Below are positions 48,053 to 57,239 of a stretch of DNA of 64,000 nt, piece by piece. Location of the stretch: assembly GCF_007786235.1 (NCBI RefSeq), contig NZ_VNFK01000006.1, positions 281,091 to 345,090 of the forward strand, in the 5' to 3' direction. The notes beneath the pieces were generated by a model. The model was not told the origin of the DNA and did no database searches. It saw only the letters and a list, made by a program, of their open reading frames with translations. The position numbers were made by a program, and so were the translations under genes. This DNA comes from Paenarthrobacter nitroguajacolicus (GTDB taxonomy: Bacteria; Actinomycetota; Actinomycetes; Actinomycetales; Micrococcaceae). Every line of letters begins with the position of its first letter. The first letter of the stretch is position 1.

Positions 48053-48371
48053 GGGTCTTCCTTTCGTCCTCGTCTTCCACAACTATGTACCCATTTACTG
48101 GAACAAAAGCGGACGTTCGCTGGGAGCTTCCTGAAAGATGCAGCGCCCCTGGCGCTGTCGCTGGAATAACCCTCAACGGCTCAACAATCCTGCTCACTCC
48201 TATATTTCGCTGGTGGCATATTCACCCCTGTGGACGGGCCATGGGGTGCACCATAGAATCAAGAGGAATTGCCACAGCGACCTGCGGCTTTACACCATGC
48301 GTGGGGGCGCTGAGCATTCTGTGACGATTGGTACGCCTTGTTCCAGTCGCAGACGTGCTGAAGGGTTGCAC
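48053..48371. other. Intergenic region between divergent htrA-type and TPM genes
   Basis: 319 bases with no convincing gene. Open frames here are overlaps of the flanking genes. It must hold the promoters of both divergent stress-related genes. AT-rich patches at about 48090-48105 and 48198-48225 are the likely promoter areas, but no clear -35/-10 pair or operator could be assigned. Confidence 0.5.
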
Positions 48372-50423
48372 ATGCGGTCAATATTTAGACGCGTACTCGC
48401 TGTCATTGGCGTGGCTGGACTGCTGGCCTTCCCGGCCAGCGCGGCTTGGGCCGCGGATCCCGTGACGATACCGTCCGGCCAGAACATCGTGGACGATGCG
48501 AACGTCCTGGGAAACCGTAAAGGCGAAGTCCAGGATGCCATTGCCAAAACACTTAAGGACCACAAATACAATCTGTATGTGGTAACCGTGGACTCGTTTA
48601 CGAACCCCACATCCCCAGTTGACTGGACCAAGGCCGTTGCCGAGAAAAAGGGCATGGGCAAGGCAGACGCCATCCTGGCCATCTCTACCACGGGCCAGTA
48701 CAACTTTGCCTTGAACTCGGGTAGTTCCATCTACTCCAAGCAGTCCGCCATCGCGCAGAACGCCGTTGTTGCCAATCTGGCGGGCGGTAAGAAGGACTTC
48801 GCCCAGGCCGCAATTGATACAGCCGCTGCCATTGGCGATGCCGCAGGCGGAGGCAGTGGTTCGGTCCCGAGCGGAAATGCTGGTGTCGGTGTACTCGTAG
48901 GGGTTGGCGTAGTAGCCGCCGGCGGCGCTGGAACCTACCTCTACCTGCGCAACCGCCGCAAGAAGGGCACCAAGGCTGTCAGTGCCAGCTATGGCCCCCA
49001 GGGTGAGCAGCTTGATCCGCTGGCAGGATTGACCATCCCGGAACTCCGTCAGAAGAGCGGCTCCCTGTTGATCGAGGCGGATGACGCGATCAAGTCCAGC
49101 GAGCAGGAACTCGGCTTTGCACAGGCGCAGTACGGTGACTCCGCAATCGGCAACTTCACCAAGGCTTTGGAAGAAGCCAAGGGCCACATGACCGAGTCCT
49201 TCAAGCTTCAGCAGCAGCTTGACGACCACATTCCTGACACGGAAGAGCAGCAGCGGAGCTGGCTGGGCGAAATCATCCGCCGCTCCGAGGCCGCCTTGGC
49301 ATCCCTGCGTGATCAGAAGGCCGACTTCGATTCCCTGCGGGAACTGGAGAAGAACGCCCCGCAGGCTTTGGCAGCAGTGACCACTGGAGCCAAGGACGCG
49401 GACGCCAAGATCGCCAGCGCTGAACAATCGCTCGAAGGTTTGCGTGCCAAGTACGCCGACTCTGCCTTGGCGCAGGTCTCCGACAACATCCTCCAGGCAA
49501 AGGAGCGTCTGGCTTTCGTGCAGAACGCGGTTGCCGCAGCCCAGGAGAAGCTGGCAGGTGGGGAGAACAGCCTGGCCGCCGTGGCCGTCCGTGCCGCGGA
49601 GGAAAGCCTGCACCAGACCAACGTGTTGATCGATGCCATCTCCAAGACGGCCGGAAGCCTCGATGAGGCCCGCGCGTCCTTGGAGGGTGCCGTAGCAGAG
49701 ACCAGCCAGGACCTGGCACAGGCCAGGGCAATGATCCAGTCGGGCGAACACCCTGAACTCGCCGGGCCTGTGGCCGGCGTCGAAGCCGCTCTGGCCCAGG
49801 TGAAAACCGAAATCCAGGGTGGCAAGATCGACCCCATCGCCACCCTCAGCCGCGTCGAATCAGCGCATCAGGCCTTGGACCAATCGTTGTCAGGTATCCG
49901 CGACCAGCAGGAACAGGCCCGCCGTGCCCAGGCGTCGCTGCAGCAAACCATCATGGCGGCCCAAGCTCAGATCAGTGCAACCTCGGACTACATCACGGCC
50001 CGACGCGGTGGCGTAGGCACGGAGGCCCGGACCAGGTTGGCAGAGGCTCAGCGCAACCTCGATTACGCGCTGTCCATCTCACGTAATGACCCCGTAACGG
50101 CCCTGACCTACGCCCAGCAGGCGCACTCGCTTGCTGCGCAGGCCGCGCAACTCGCGCAATCCGACGTGGACCAGTTCGGCCACGCCGACCAAGGCTACGG
50201 CCGCGGCGGCATGTTCGGCGGAGGCGGCGGAGGTGGCGGTCTCGGCGGCGCCATCCTGGGCGGCATCCTGATCAACTCCATCCTGAACGGCGGCGGAGGC
50301 GGCTGGGGCGGCGGAGGCAATGACGGCGGCGGAGGCGGAGGCTTCTTTGGCGGAGACTCCGGCGGTGGAGACTGGGGTGGCGGTGGCGGAGACTTCGGTG
50401 GTGGAGACTCCGGCAGCTTCTAG
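48372..50423 (+). CDS. Secreted/membrane TPM-domain protein with coiled-coil and Gly-rich tail
   Basis: 683 residues from ATG 48372 with AAGGG upstream. A signal peptide ends about residue 27 (AAWA-ADP). The TPM domain follows (IVDDANVLGNRKGEVQDAIA, to about 150). One membrane helix comes at about 170-197, then a long region of helical, Ala/Gln/Glu-rich heptad-like sequence. The C-terminus is strongly Gly-rich with scattered Trp, Asp and Phe. The TPM domain faces outside and the coiled coil inside. It lies 99 bases before pspA on the same strand, suggesting a joint role in membrane stress. Confidence 0.85.
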   Translation: MRSIFRRVLAVIGVAGLLAFPASAAWAADPVTIPSGQNIVDDANVLGNRKGEVQDAIAKTLKDHKYNLYVVTVDSFTNPTSPVDWTKAVAEKKGMGKADAILAISTTGQYNFALNSGSSIYSKQSAIAQNAVVANLAGGKKDFAQAAIDTAAAIGDAAGGGSGSVPSGNAGVGVLVGVGVVAAGGAGTYLYLRNRRKKGTKAVSASYGPQGEQLDPLAGLTIPELRQKSGSLLIEADDAIKSSEQELGFAQAQYGDSAIGNFTKALEEAKGHMTESFKLQQQLDDHIPDTEEQQRSWLGEIIRRSEAALASLRDQKADFDSLRELEKNAPQALAAVTTGAKDADAKIASAEQSLEGLRAKYADSALAQVSDNILQAKERLAFVQNAVAAAQEKLAGGENSLAAVAVRAAEESLHQTNVLIDAISKTAGSLDEARASLEGAVAETSQDLAQARAMIQSGEHPELAGPVAGVEAALAQVKTEIQGGKIDPIATLSRVESAHQALDQSLSGIRDQQEQARRAQASLQQTIMAAQAQISATSDYITARRGGVGTEARTRLAEAQRNLDYALSISRNDPVTALTYAQQAHSLAAQAAQLAQSDVDQFGHADQGYGRGGMFGGGGGGGGLGGAILGGILINSILNGGGGGWGGGGNDGGGGGGFFGGDSGGGDWGGGGGDFGGGDSGSF

Positions 50424-50522
50424 CCAGACAGACTAGGCGGGGTCTATGCCCCGTGTAGAAGCGGTACAACAACTGATCACTGATTTCAGTGGGCACCACT
50501 GAGCAGGACGAAAGGCAACACC

Positions 50523-51311
50523 ATGGTTAAGCAGTCCATTTTCGGTCGGATCTCTCAGCTCGCCAAGGCAAACATCAACGCCTTGCTGGACCAGGCTGAG
50601 GACCCGCAGAAGATGCTGGACCAGATGGTCCGCGACTACACGAACAACATTGCCGAGGCAGAGTCCGCCGTAGCCCAGACCATCGGCAATCTCCGGATGC
50701 TGCAGGCTGACTACAACGAGGACATCAAGAACGCCCAGGACTGGGGCAACAAGGCCCTCGCAGCGTCAAGGAAGGCCGACGAGTACCGGAATGCCGGCGA
50801 TACCGTTGATGCCCAGAAGTTCGACAACCTTGCCAAGGTAGCCATCCAGCGCCAGATGACGGCCGAGTCCGAAGCACGCTCCGCAGAGCCGAGCATCGCG
50901 TCCCAGACGGAAGTTGTGGACAAGCTCAAGACTGGCCTTGATCAGATGAAGAACAAGCTCAACCAGCTCACTGCCAAGCGCAACGAGCTCGTGGCCCGCT
51001 CCAAGACCGCAGCTGCGCAATCCCAGGTGCACGATGCCCTCAAGAGCATCGACATCATGGATCCCACCAGCGAAGTGGGTCGCTTCGAAGAGAAGATCCG
51101 CCGCGAAGAGGCAAAGGTGCTTGGCCAGCAGGAACTCGCCAGCTCCAGTCTGGACGCCCAGTTCAACCAGTTGGAAGATCTTGGTGAGCAGACCGAAATT
51201 GAGGCGCGCCTCGCAGCGCTCAAATCGGGCGGTTCCAAGCCCGCCATCGGCGCAGGTGCTCCCGCGTCCAGTGGCGCAACGGTTGACGAAGCCGACTTCG
51301 ACAAGCTGTAG
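50523..51311 (+). CDS. pspA: PspA/IM30 family membrane-stress protein
   Basis: 262 residues, mostly long helices. The amphipathic N-terminus FGRISQLAKANINALLDQAEDP, the DQMVRDYTNNIAEAESAV segment and the helical hairpin are typical of PspA/Vipp1 proteins, members of the ESCRT-III fold that polymerise on damaged membrane. The C-terminus is Ala/Gly-rich. AAAGG lies nine bases before ATG 50523. It follows the TPM gene and is ended by a perfect terminator. Confidence 0.92.
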   Translation: MVKQSIFGRISQLAKANINALLDQAEDPQKMLDQMVRDYTNNIAEAESAVAQTIGNLRMLQADYNEDIKNAQDWGNKALAASRKADEYRNAGDTVDAQKFDNLAKVAIQRQMTAESEARSAEPSIASQTEVVDKLKTGLDQMKNKLNQLTAKRNELVARSKTAAAQSQVHDALKSIDIMDPTSEVGRFEEKIRREEAKVLGQQELASSSLDAQFNQLEDLGEQTEIEARLAALKSGGSKPAIGAGAPASSGATVDEADFDKL

Positions 51312-51350
51312 TCGCTGGTCAGACCGTTTGCCGTGACCTGCCGCTAACCC

Positions 51351-51387
51351 AAAAGGGGCCGGATCCTGAAAGGATCCGGCCCCTTTT
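51351..51387. terminator. Terminator after pspA
   Basis: AAAAGGGGCCGGATCC pairs perfectly with GGATCCGGCCCCTTTT around TGAAA. The arms end in A and T runs, so it can work in both directions between pspA and the convergent GntR gene. Confidence 0.9.
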
Positions 51388-51425
51388 GTGGTGTTGACCT
51401 TCCGGTAAGGCCCCGTCGGCCAGCT

Positions 51426-52217
51426 TCAGGAGCCTGGCGGTAATTCGTGGCCAGGACTCGCATCAGTTGCCACTTCGGCGCGAATCTCAAAGCCCTTCGG
51501 GTGGAAGTACGTCACGGTGCACTCCAAGACCTCGCCATGCGGTCCCAAGGTCGTCCGCTCCAGGCGCGGCACCATGGCGAACCCACGGACGTTCAGGGCG
51601 TCGGCGAGATGCTCTGGTGGCGCGTGCATGGTGACAGTGATTTCGGCCCGCTGCAGAGGCTTCGACGTCCTGTCCTGGATGACCTGATAGATGGAGTTCC
51701 GTTCAGCATCGGCCAAGCTGATGTGGCGGCCGATATGTGAGGGAATGAAAATCTCCGCTATGGCGTAGGGCCAGCCTGCACTGGAATATGACCGGCGGAT
51801 CACCAGGACCAGGTTGTCGTCAGAAACCAGCTTGGCCGGAACTGACGAGTCCTTCTCCATCCACTTGTACTCGATGAGACCTTTGACCGTCTTCATTCCC
51901 GCCGCAGTGAATGTCTCCATGAAGGGGGCCAAGCGATTCAGCATCTTTACGGGACGCTGGGCCATGACGAACGTTCCTTTGCCCTGCCTACGGACCAGCA
52001 AGCCCTTCACCACCAACGTTTCAATGGCTTTCCGGACGGTGGTGCGGCTAATGCCGTAGTCGTCCATCAACGACTCTTCCGTGGGTATTCGCGAGCCTGG
52101 CTCCAAGCGGCTGACCTGGTCTGTGAGAAAGTCAGCCACCTGCTGGTACACAGCAACCGGGCTGTCGCGCTGGAGGGCGAGGTGACCCAAGTCGTCTTTG
52201 TAGTCGTCATTGACCAT
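51426..52217 (-). CDS. GntR family transcriptional regulator with UTRA domain
   Basis: 263 residues. The N-terminal winged helix (RIPTEESLMDDYGISRTTVRKAIETL) is GntR type. The C-terminal UTRA domain (about 110-250) shows RRSYSSAGWPYAIAEIFIPSHIG, a sensor for a small metabolite such as a sugar phosphate. The start was set at ATG 52217, preceded by GGAA; a longer frame adds 23 doubtful residues. No transporter or catabolic gene adjoins it, so its target is unknown. Confidence 0.88.
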   Translation of the reverse strand: MVNDDYKDDLGHLALQRDSPVAVYQQVADFLTDQVSRLEPGSRIPTEESLMDDYGISRTTVRKAIETLVVKGLLVRRQGKGTFVMAQRPVKMLNRLAPFMETFTAAGMKTVKGLIEYKWMEKDSSVPAKLVSDDNLVLVIRRSYSSAGWPYAIAEIFIPSHIGRHISLADAERNSIYQVIQDRTSKPLQRAEITVTMHAPPEHLADALNVRGFAMVPRLERTTLGPHGEVLECTVTYFHPKGFEIRAEVATDASPGHELPPGS

Positions 52218-52297
52218 TGGGCTGTTCCATCCATTCCCTTGCCGCAGCAAATCCGGGTTCGATGCTAGCACCGGCAGCAGCGGCACCTGGTTAAACA

Positions 52298-52333
52298 GAA
52301 GATCCGGATCAGTGTTGACTGATCCGGATCTTC
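52298..52333 (-). terminator. Terminator of the first initiator tRNA gene
   Basis: GAAGATCCGGATCA pairs over 14 bases with TGATCCGGATCTTC around an eight-base loop, seven bases past the 3' end of the tRNA, followed on the minus strand by TGTTTAACC. Confidence 0.85.
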
Positions 52334-52340
52334 TCTCCAG

Positions 52341-52414
52341 TTGCGGGGACAGGATTTGAACCTGTGACCTCTGGGTTATGAGCCCAGCGAGCTACCGAAC
52401 TGCTCCACCCCGCG
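52341..52414 (-). tRNA. Initiator tRNA-Met (CAT), copy 1
   Basis: 74 bases fold as a cloverleaf read from 52414 downward: acceptor CGCGGGG/CCCCGCA, D arm GAGCAG...GGTAGCTC, anticodon stem CTGGG/CCCAG with CAT in the loop, T arm ACAGG-TTCAAAT-CCTGT. Base 1 is C and base 72 is A, unpaired, and the anticodon stem has the GGG:CCC pairs, both hallmarks of initiator tRNA. No CCA is encoded. Confidence 0.95.
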
Positions 52415-52515
52415 TCGCAAGAACAACTCTACCGCACCCGAAAGGGTGCTTTTGACCATCTGCCCGCAATGGTGCCACAGATCACTTTTCACGGAAAATT
52501 CGCTGTGGGCAAAAC

Positions 52516-52553
52516 AAAAGGTCCGGATCAGCCTTGACTGATCCGGACCTTTT
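52516..52553 (-). terminator. Terminator of the second initiator tRNA gene
   Basis: AAAAGGTCCGGATCA pairs with TGATCCGGACCTTTT around GCCTTGAC, seven bases past the tRNA. It is a diverged copy of the hairpin at 52298-52333, part of the same duplication. Confidence 0.85.
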
Positions 52554-52560
52554 TCTCCAG

Positions 52561-52634
52561 TTGCGGGGACAGGATTTGAACCTGTGACCTCTGGGTTATG
52601 AGCCCAGCGAGCTACCGAACTGCTCCACCCCGCG
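52561..52634 (-). tRNA. Initiator tRNA-Met (CAT), copy 2
   Basis: Identical over 74 bases to the copy at 52341-52414 and exactly 220 bases from it. It has the same C1/A72 mismatch and anticodon CAT. Flanks are also shared for some bases on both sides (CTCCAG before, GTCGCAAGAACAAC after), showing tandem duplication. Confidence 0.95.
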
Positions 52635-52710
52635 TCGCAAGAACAACACTACCGTCCGGTGAATGTCAGACCAAATCCTGGCTACGTGATGTGCATCTCC
52701 CCCCAGTGCA

Positions 52711-52752
52711 AAGGGCCGGCACCTGCTCCAACAGGAGCGGGTACCGGCCCTT
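52711..52752. terminator. Terminator downstream of the UPF0182 gene
   Basis: AAGGGCCGG-CACC-GCTCC pairs with GGAGC-GGT-CCGGCCCTT around AACA with small mismatches. It lies 17 bases past the stop of the minus-strand UPF0182 gene. Confidence 0.75.
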
Positions 52753-52768
52753 CAATCGCCTGCGGCTA

Positions 52769-55765
52769 TCAGCTGCTCGGCGACGGCGACGGCGTCGCGC
52801 TGGGAGTAGTCCCCGGCGTCGCGGTTGGAGCTGGTGTTGCACCCAGGCGGGTTTCCGCGTCGAGTGCCTTCTTCAGGGCCTCGGACAGCTTGGCCTGCTG
52901 GGCACCGTACGTGGCAAAGTCGCCCTTTGCCAAAGCAGCCTGGCCATCCTGGATCGCCTTGTTGGCCTCGTCGAGCGCTGCCTTCAGGTCAGCCTTGGCG
53001 TCGGTCGGGCCAGCGGGAGGTGCAGTAGTACCAGGGGGCGTGGCGGGCGTTTGGCCATTGTTGTCAGCATCGCCGGCTGTTGCGCCGGAGTTGCCACCGA
53101 ACAACTGGTCGAGTGCTTCGTCCAACGTGGGTGCAAAGCCGATCTTGTCACCGAAGGCCACGAGCACACGCTGAAGCGTTGGGTACGACGTCTCACCCGT
53201 GGACTTCAAGTAGACAGGCTGTACGTAGAGCAAGCCACCGCCGACTGGCAAGGTCAACAGGTTTCCGTTCAAGACATCGGATGCGCCCTGCCGCAGGAGG
53301 TTAAGGGCCTGGGAAACGGTGGGGTCCGAGTTGAACTTGTTCTGCGCCTGCCCCGGCCCGGGGACTTGAGTATCTGTTGGGAGCTCCAGGAGCCTAAGTT
53401 TTCCGTAGCTCTCCCCCTTGACTCCCTTGACGTTACCGGCGTCGGAGTCAGCAGCCAGGAACCCGTAAAGAATGTTCCTCGCGCTGCCGTTGACCGTCTG
53501 CGGAATGAACGACGATGTCAGCTGGAAGGCCGGCTTTTCCTGGTCCGGCATCTGCAGCGACATGTAGAACGGAGGTTGCTTGACAGCCTCGGAGACAGTG
53601 GGATCGTTGGGAACGCTCCATGCGTCGTTGTTCTGGTAGAAGCTGTCAGGATCCGTCACATGGTAGCGGCCCAGAAGTTCGCGCTGAACCTTGAAGAGAT
53701 CCTCCGGGTAACGGACGTGGCTCATGAGGTCGCCCGACATTTCCGAGTACGGCTTGATGACAGTCGGGAAAACCTTCTGCCAGGCCTTCAGGATGGGGTC
53801 CTGGTCATCCCACGCGTACAGGTTGACCGAACCATCGTAGGCATCCACCGTGGCCTTGACCGAGTTACGGATGTAGTTCACCGAACTGTTCGGCAGGGCG
53901 ACAGTGCGGCCTGCGCTCGTCTGTGAGTCAGCAGTGGCGTTCTGCAACTGCTGCGGCTGGGAGTACGGGAAGTACTGGCTGGTGGTGTAGCCGTCAACAA
54001 TCCACTTCACGCGGCCGTCAACGACTGCAGGGTACGCATTGCCGTCAACAGTCAGGTAGGGAGCCAGCTTCTCAACACGTTCCCGTGGATTACGTTCATA
54101 CAGAATCTGGGATTCTGCGTTCACGCCATCTGACAGCAACAGGTCCGAGGACTGGAACTTGATGGAGTAAAGGATGCGGTTGAGCCAATTGCCAACGTTA
54201 GGTCCGCCGTTGCCACTGAAGGTGTACTGGGTTTCGCCGCCACCTTCCCGCCCTGCGGGCCGGTCCTGCTCACGGTTAGGAGCGCCGTCGGGTGCGCCCA
54301 CAATGGAGTACTCGGGAGAGTTCTCACCGAAGTAGATTCGCGGCTCATACGTCGTGTCATTGCCGAGGACGCCGTTGGAGGGAATACCTGATTGCAGGAA
54401 TTCGGGTTTACCGTCAGCGGTGAACTTGTTGCCCTTGGCAGCAACCACACCGTAGCCGTGGGTGTAGACAATGTGCCTGTTCACCCACGTCTGCTGGTTG
54501 GCGCTCAAGCCGTCCGGATTCAGTTCGCGAACGGCGATCACGGTGTCCTGGACTTTGCCATCCACCATGTATCGATCAACATTCAACGTTTGCGGGAACT
54601 GGTAGTAAGGGCGGTACTGCTCCAGTTGGGCGAACGCCGAGGAGATGAGGTTCGGATCGAGGAGGCGGATATTGGCGGTGGTCTGCGCGTCCGCGGCCAA
54701 GGCCCCTGTTGTAGCCGTAGTAGTGGCGTTGTAGGCCGATACGTCGATCTGATCCAGCCCGTAAGCCGCCCGCGTCATCTTGATATTGCGGTCGATGAAC
54801 TCCTTCTCCAAGGTGTTTTCCGAGGGCCGCACCTGGAACTGCTGGATAACCCACGGGTAGACGCCACCGGCAAGGATGGCCGTAATGACCAGCATCGCGG
54901 TACCAATGACCGGCAAACGCCAGCGGCCAATGATCGCAGCGATGATGAACAGGATTGCCACGAGGCCGGCCGCCACGGCGAGGATGGCCTTGGTAGGCAC
55001 AACGGCGTTGACATCCGTGTAGAGCGCACCGGCCCAGCGGCCGGAATTGCTCTGCACCGTGGTGTACCTGTCCAGCCAGAAGTTGATGCCCAGCAGGACC
55101 AGGAAGACAGCGCCGGTGACAGCGATGTGGATCTGGGCTGCGCGGCTGGTGAAGATGCCACGCTCCATGAGGCGGATACTGCCGTAAAGGTAGTGGGTCA
55201 GGATGCCTGCGATACCGGCTACAACCGCGATGCTGATCAGGAATCCGGTGACGAATCCCAGGAACGGCAGGGACATCAGGTAGAAGCTGATGTCGAGGTT
55301 GAACAGCGGGTCCGTCTGGCCGAACGGCTCTTGGTTGAAGAACAAGAGTGCCTTCTGCCATTGACTGGCTGCAGCGCTGCCGGCAAAAAGCCCGAACAGG
55401 ATCGGCAGGCCGACCATAACCACCCGGCGAACTGGCTCAAGCTGTGCCTGGTAGCGGTTGAGGTTGTCGCGGGACTCCGCATCAGGCGCGTAGACGGGCC
55501 GGGAGCGGTAGGCGATCCTGATGGCAAAGAACACGGCCGCGAACATCATGGCGAAACCGATCAGGAAGGTAATGATCCTGGCGAGGTTTTCGCGGATATA
55601 AACTTCGAAAAAGCCGAGCTGCTGGTACCAGAGGACGTCAGTCCACACATTGGCGAAGAAAATGAACCCGACGACAGCCACTGCAACGACAATGAGCGTC
55701 GGCGTCAGGGCACCTCGTCTCAGCGGTGATCTTCCGGGCGGGTTGGAGCTGGCGGGACGGGACAA
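52769..55765 (-). CDS. UPF0182 family large membrane protein
   Basis: 998 residues. About seven membrane helices occupy the first third (for example [18 protein letters not shown]). A large extracytoplasmic domain follows, with [16 protein letters not shown]-type aromatic segments and NPREKV-like [15 protein letters not shown]. The C-terminus is Pro/Thr-rich and acidic and ends with a low-complexity tail. It corresponds to Rv3193c-type proteins, whose function is unknown. The start is TTG 55765 with GAGG eight bases upstream. The neighbouring ylbL gene reads the same way. Confidence 0.92.
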   Translation of the reverse strand: MSRPASSNPPGRSPLRRGALTPTLIVVAVAVVGFIFFANVWTDVLWYQQLGFFEVYIRENLARIITFLIGFAMMFAAVFFAIRIAYRSRPVYAPDAESRDNLNRYQAQLEPVRRVVMVGLPILFGLFAGSAAASQWQKALLFFNQEPFGQTDPLFNLDISFYLMSLPFLGFVTGFLISIAVVAGIAGILTHYLYGSIRLMERGIFTSRAAQIHIAVTGAVFLVLLGINFWLDRYTTVQSNSGRWAGALYTDVNAVVPTKAILAVAAGLVAILFIIAAIIGRWRLPVIGTAMLVITAILAGGVYPWVIQQFQVRPSENTLEKEFIDRNIKMTRAAYGLDQIDVSAYNATTTATTGALAADAQTTANIRLLDPNLISSAFAQLEQYRPYYQFPQTLNVDRYMVDGKVQDTVIAVRELNPDGLSANQQTWVNRHIVYTHGYGVVAAKGNKFTADGKPEFLQSGIPSNGVLGNDTTYEPRIYFGENSPEYSIVGAPDGAPNREQDRPAGREGGGETQYTFSGNGGPNVGNWLNRILYSIKFQSSDLLLSDGVNAESQILYERNPRERVEKLAPYLTVDGNAYPAVVDGRVKWIVDGYTTSQYFPYSQPQQLQNATADSQTSAGRTVALPNSSVNYIRNSVKATVDAYDGSVNLYAWDDQDPILKAWQKVFPTVIKPYSEMSGDLMSHVRYPEDLFKVQRELLGRYHVTDPDSFYQNNDAWSVPNDPTVSEAVKQPPFYMSLQMPDQEKPAFQLTSSFIPQTVNGSARNILYGFLAADSDAGNVKGVKGESYGKLRLLELPTDTQVPGPGQAQNKFNSDPTVSQALNLLRQGASDVLNGNLLTLPVGGGLLYVQPVYLKSTGETSYPTLQRVLVAFGDKIGFAPTLDEALDQLFGGNSGATAGDADNNGQTPATPPGTTAPPAGPTDAKADLKAALDEANKAIQDGQAALAKGDFATYGAQQAKLSEALKKALDAETRLGATPAPTATPGTTPSATPSPSPSS

Positions 55766-55891
55766 ACTCTGTACCTCATTGGTGTCAGTGAACAGTCGGT
55801 GTGCGAGTGGTTGACATTCTCTGCCGCTGGGATATGGCGGAGGCCGTCATATATGCCACGAGTGGCAGTAAAGCTAAGTTCCTTCGCCAGT

Positions 55892-57028
55892 CTAGTTGTT
55901 TGTGCAGGTGGGAAGGCCAGTCGTGTCCTGTCCGGACCCGAGCCGCTCCACGGCGGCAGTGGCGTCGGCCAGCGTTTCCACTTTGACAACCTGCAACCCG
56001 TCCGGGACATGGCCCACTACATCCGCACAATTGGCAGCCGGAGCAAGGAACATGCTGGCCCCGTGCTGCCGGGCCCCGATCATCTTTTGGGCAATACCGC
56101 CGATAGGTCCCACGGCTCCATCTGCAGTGATAGTGCCTGTACCAGCGACGTGTTTACCGCCAGTAAGGTCCCCCGGTTCGAGGTTGTCCACGATTCCCAA
56201 GGCGAACATCATTCCAGCGCTCGGTCCGCCCACGTTCTCCAAGGAGATGCGGACATCGAACGGGAAGGTGAAATCGCTGGCGAGAAGAACACCCAGGACG
56301 TAACGGTCCGCCTGGTTCTTGGTGGGCGTCACCGTTTCCGTCACGGCGGCACCGTCCCTGTCCACAACGACGACGGCCGGGGCACCGGCCCCCGCTGCCA
56401 ATTCCGCCTGGATCACGCTCATGGACGTGACGGGCTTGCCATTGATGGACGTCAGGCGGTCGCCTTCCTGGATCTTCCCGGCTGACGGCGATGGATCGGA
56501 CAAGCCCGCAACGGTCAGCCGCTGCTCAAAGGGGATGTCCAGCTGCCGCAAAGCTGCGGCGACGGCATTCTCCTGCGAGGTTTCCATGGCAATTTCGCCC
56601 TGTTGCACCGTTTGTTCAGCCGTGGTGCCCTTGGGATAGATCAGTTCCTCGGGGTAGATGGCCTTGGAAGGGTCCAACCATGCGCGAAAAATATCGAAGA
56701 TCGTGGCAGGACTCTTTGGGCCACCGGTCATCACGACGGTAGTGAGGTCGAGGTTGCCGTTGGCCGGAAAAGACTCCCGGCCGGTGATGGTGATCACCGG
56801 CTTATCGCCGTCCTTACCCAAGGTATTGAAGGTGGGTCCCGCTGACTCAACAACGTAGGGAACAGGCAATGCCGCTGCGCCTATGCCGAGGCCCAAGGCC
56901 AGCAGCCCCGAAATCACCATGATCATGTAGCGGCTGTCCCGGGGAGGCGCCGACGGCACGGAGGAGGGATCGGCGTCGGGCGTTTGACGCGGGTCCAGTG
57001 AGCCCTCGGGGCTGGGTGAAGTAAGCAT
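55892..57028 (-). CDS. PDZ-domain Lon-like protease, YlbL family
   Basis: 378 residues. A Pro-rich N-terminus precedes one membrane helix (about 34-56). A PDZ domain (AGKIQEGDRLTSINGKPV) and a C-terminal Lon/S16 domain follow, with catalytic Ser in VGGPSAGMMFALG and Lys in GGIAQKMIGA, so both dyad residues are present. It should act on the outer face of the membrane. ATG 57028 has AGAGAGG upstream; a frame extending to 57067 was rejected. It matches the Rv3194c position next to UPF0182. Confidence 0.9.
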   Translation of the reverse strand: MLTSPSPEGSLDPRQTPDADPSSVPSAPPRDSRYMIMVISGLLALGLGIGAAALPVPYVVESAGPTFNTLGKDGDKPVITITGRESFPANGNLDLTTVVMTGGPKSPATIFDIFRAWLDPSKAIYPEELIYPKGTTAEQTVQQGEIAMETSQENAVAAALRQLDIPFEQRLTVAGLSDPSPSAGKIQEGDRLTSINGKPVTSMSVIQAELAAGAGAPAVVVVDRDGAAVTETVTPTKNQADRYVLGVLLASDFTFPFDVRISLENVGGPSAGMMFALGIVDNLEPGDLTGGKHVAGTGTITADGAVGPIGGIAQKMIGARQHGASMFLAPAANCADVVGHVPDGLQVVKVETLADATAAVERLGSGQDTTGLPTCTNN

Positions 57029-57239
57029 TGAGGCCTCTCTATGCCGGCGTTGCTTGACCGGTTCCATGGCTCATCCCGCCGAAGGGCGGCAGCGGCACAT
57101 ACCAAACATCAACACTACGCGGTCCTGCGCTGCGAGGCTGCTTTGCCTACAGCGAACGGCGCCGCTTCCGGGCAGACAGCCCTCCGGCCGCGCGGTACGG
57201 TGAAAGAGATCACCAGCCAGTTCGACGATCGGCGGCACC

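Noticed and set aside
48378..49751. 457-codon minus-strand frame opposite the TPM gene
   Set aside because: Antisense shadow of the coiled-coil region; Cys/Leu-rich translation with no known domain.
52598..55729. Long plus-strand frames opposite the UPF0182 gene
   Set aside because: Shadows created by GC-rich codon use; one even starts inside a tRNA gene.
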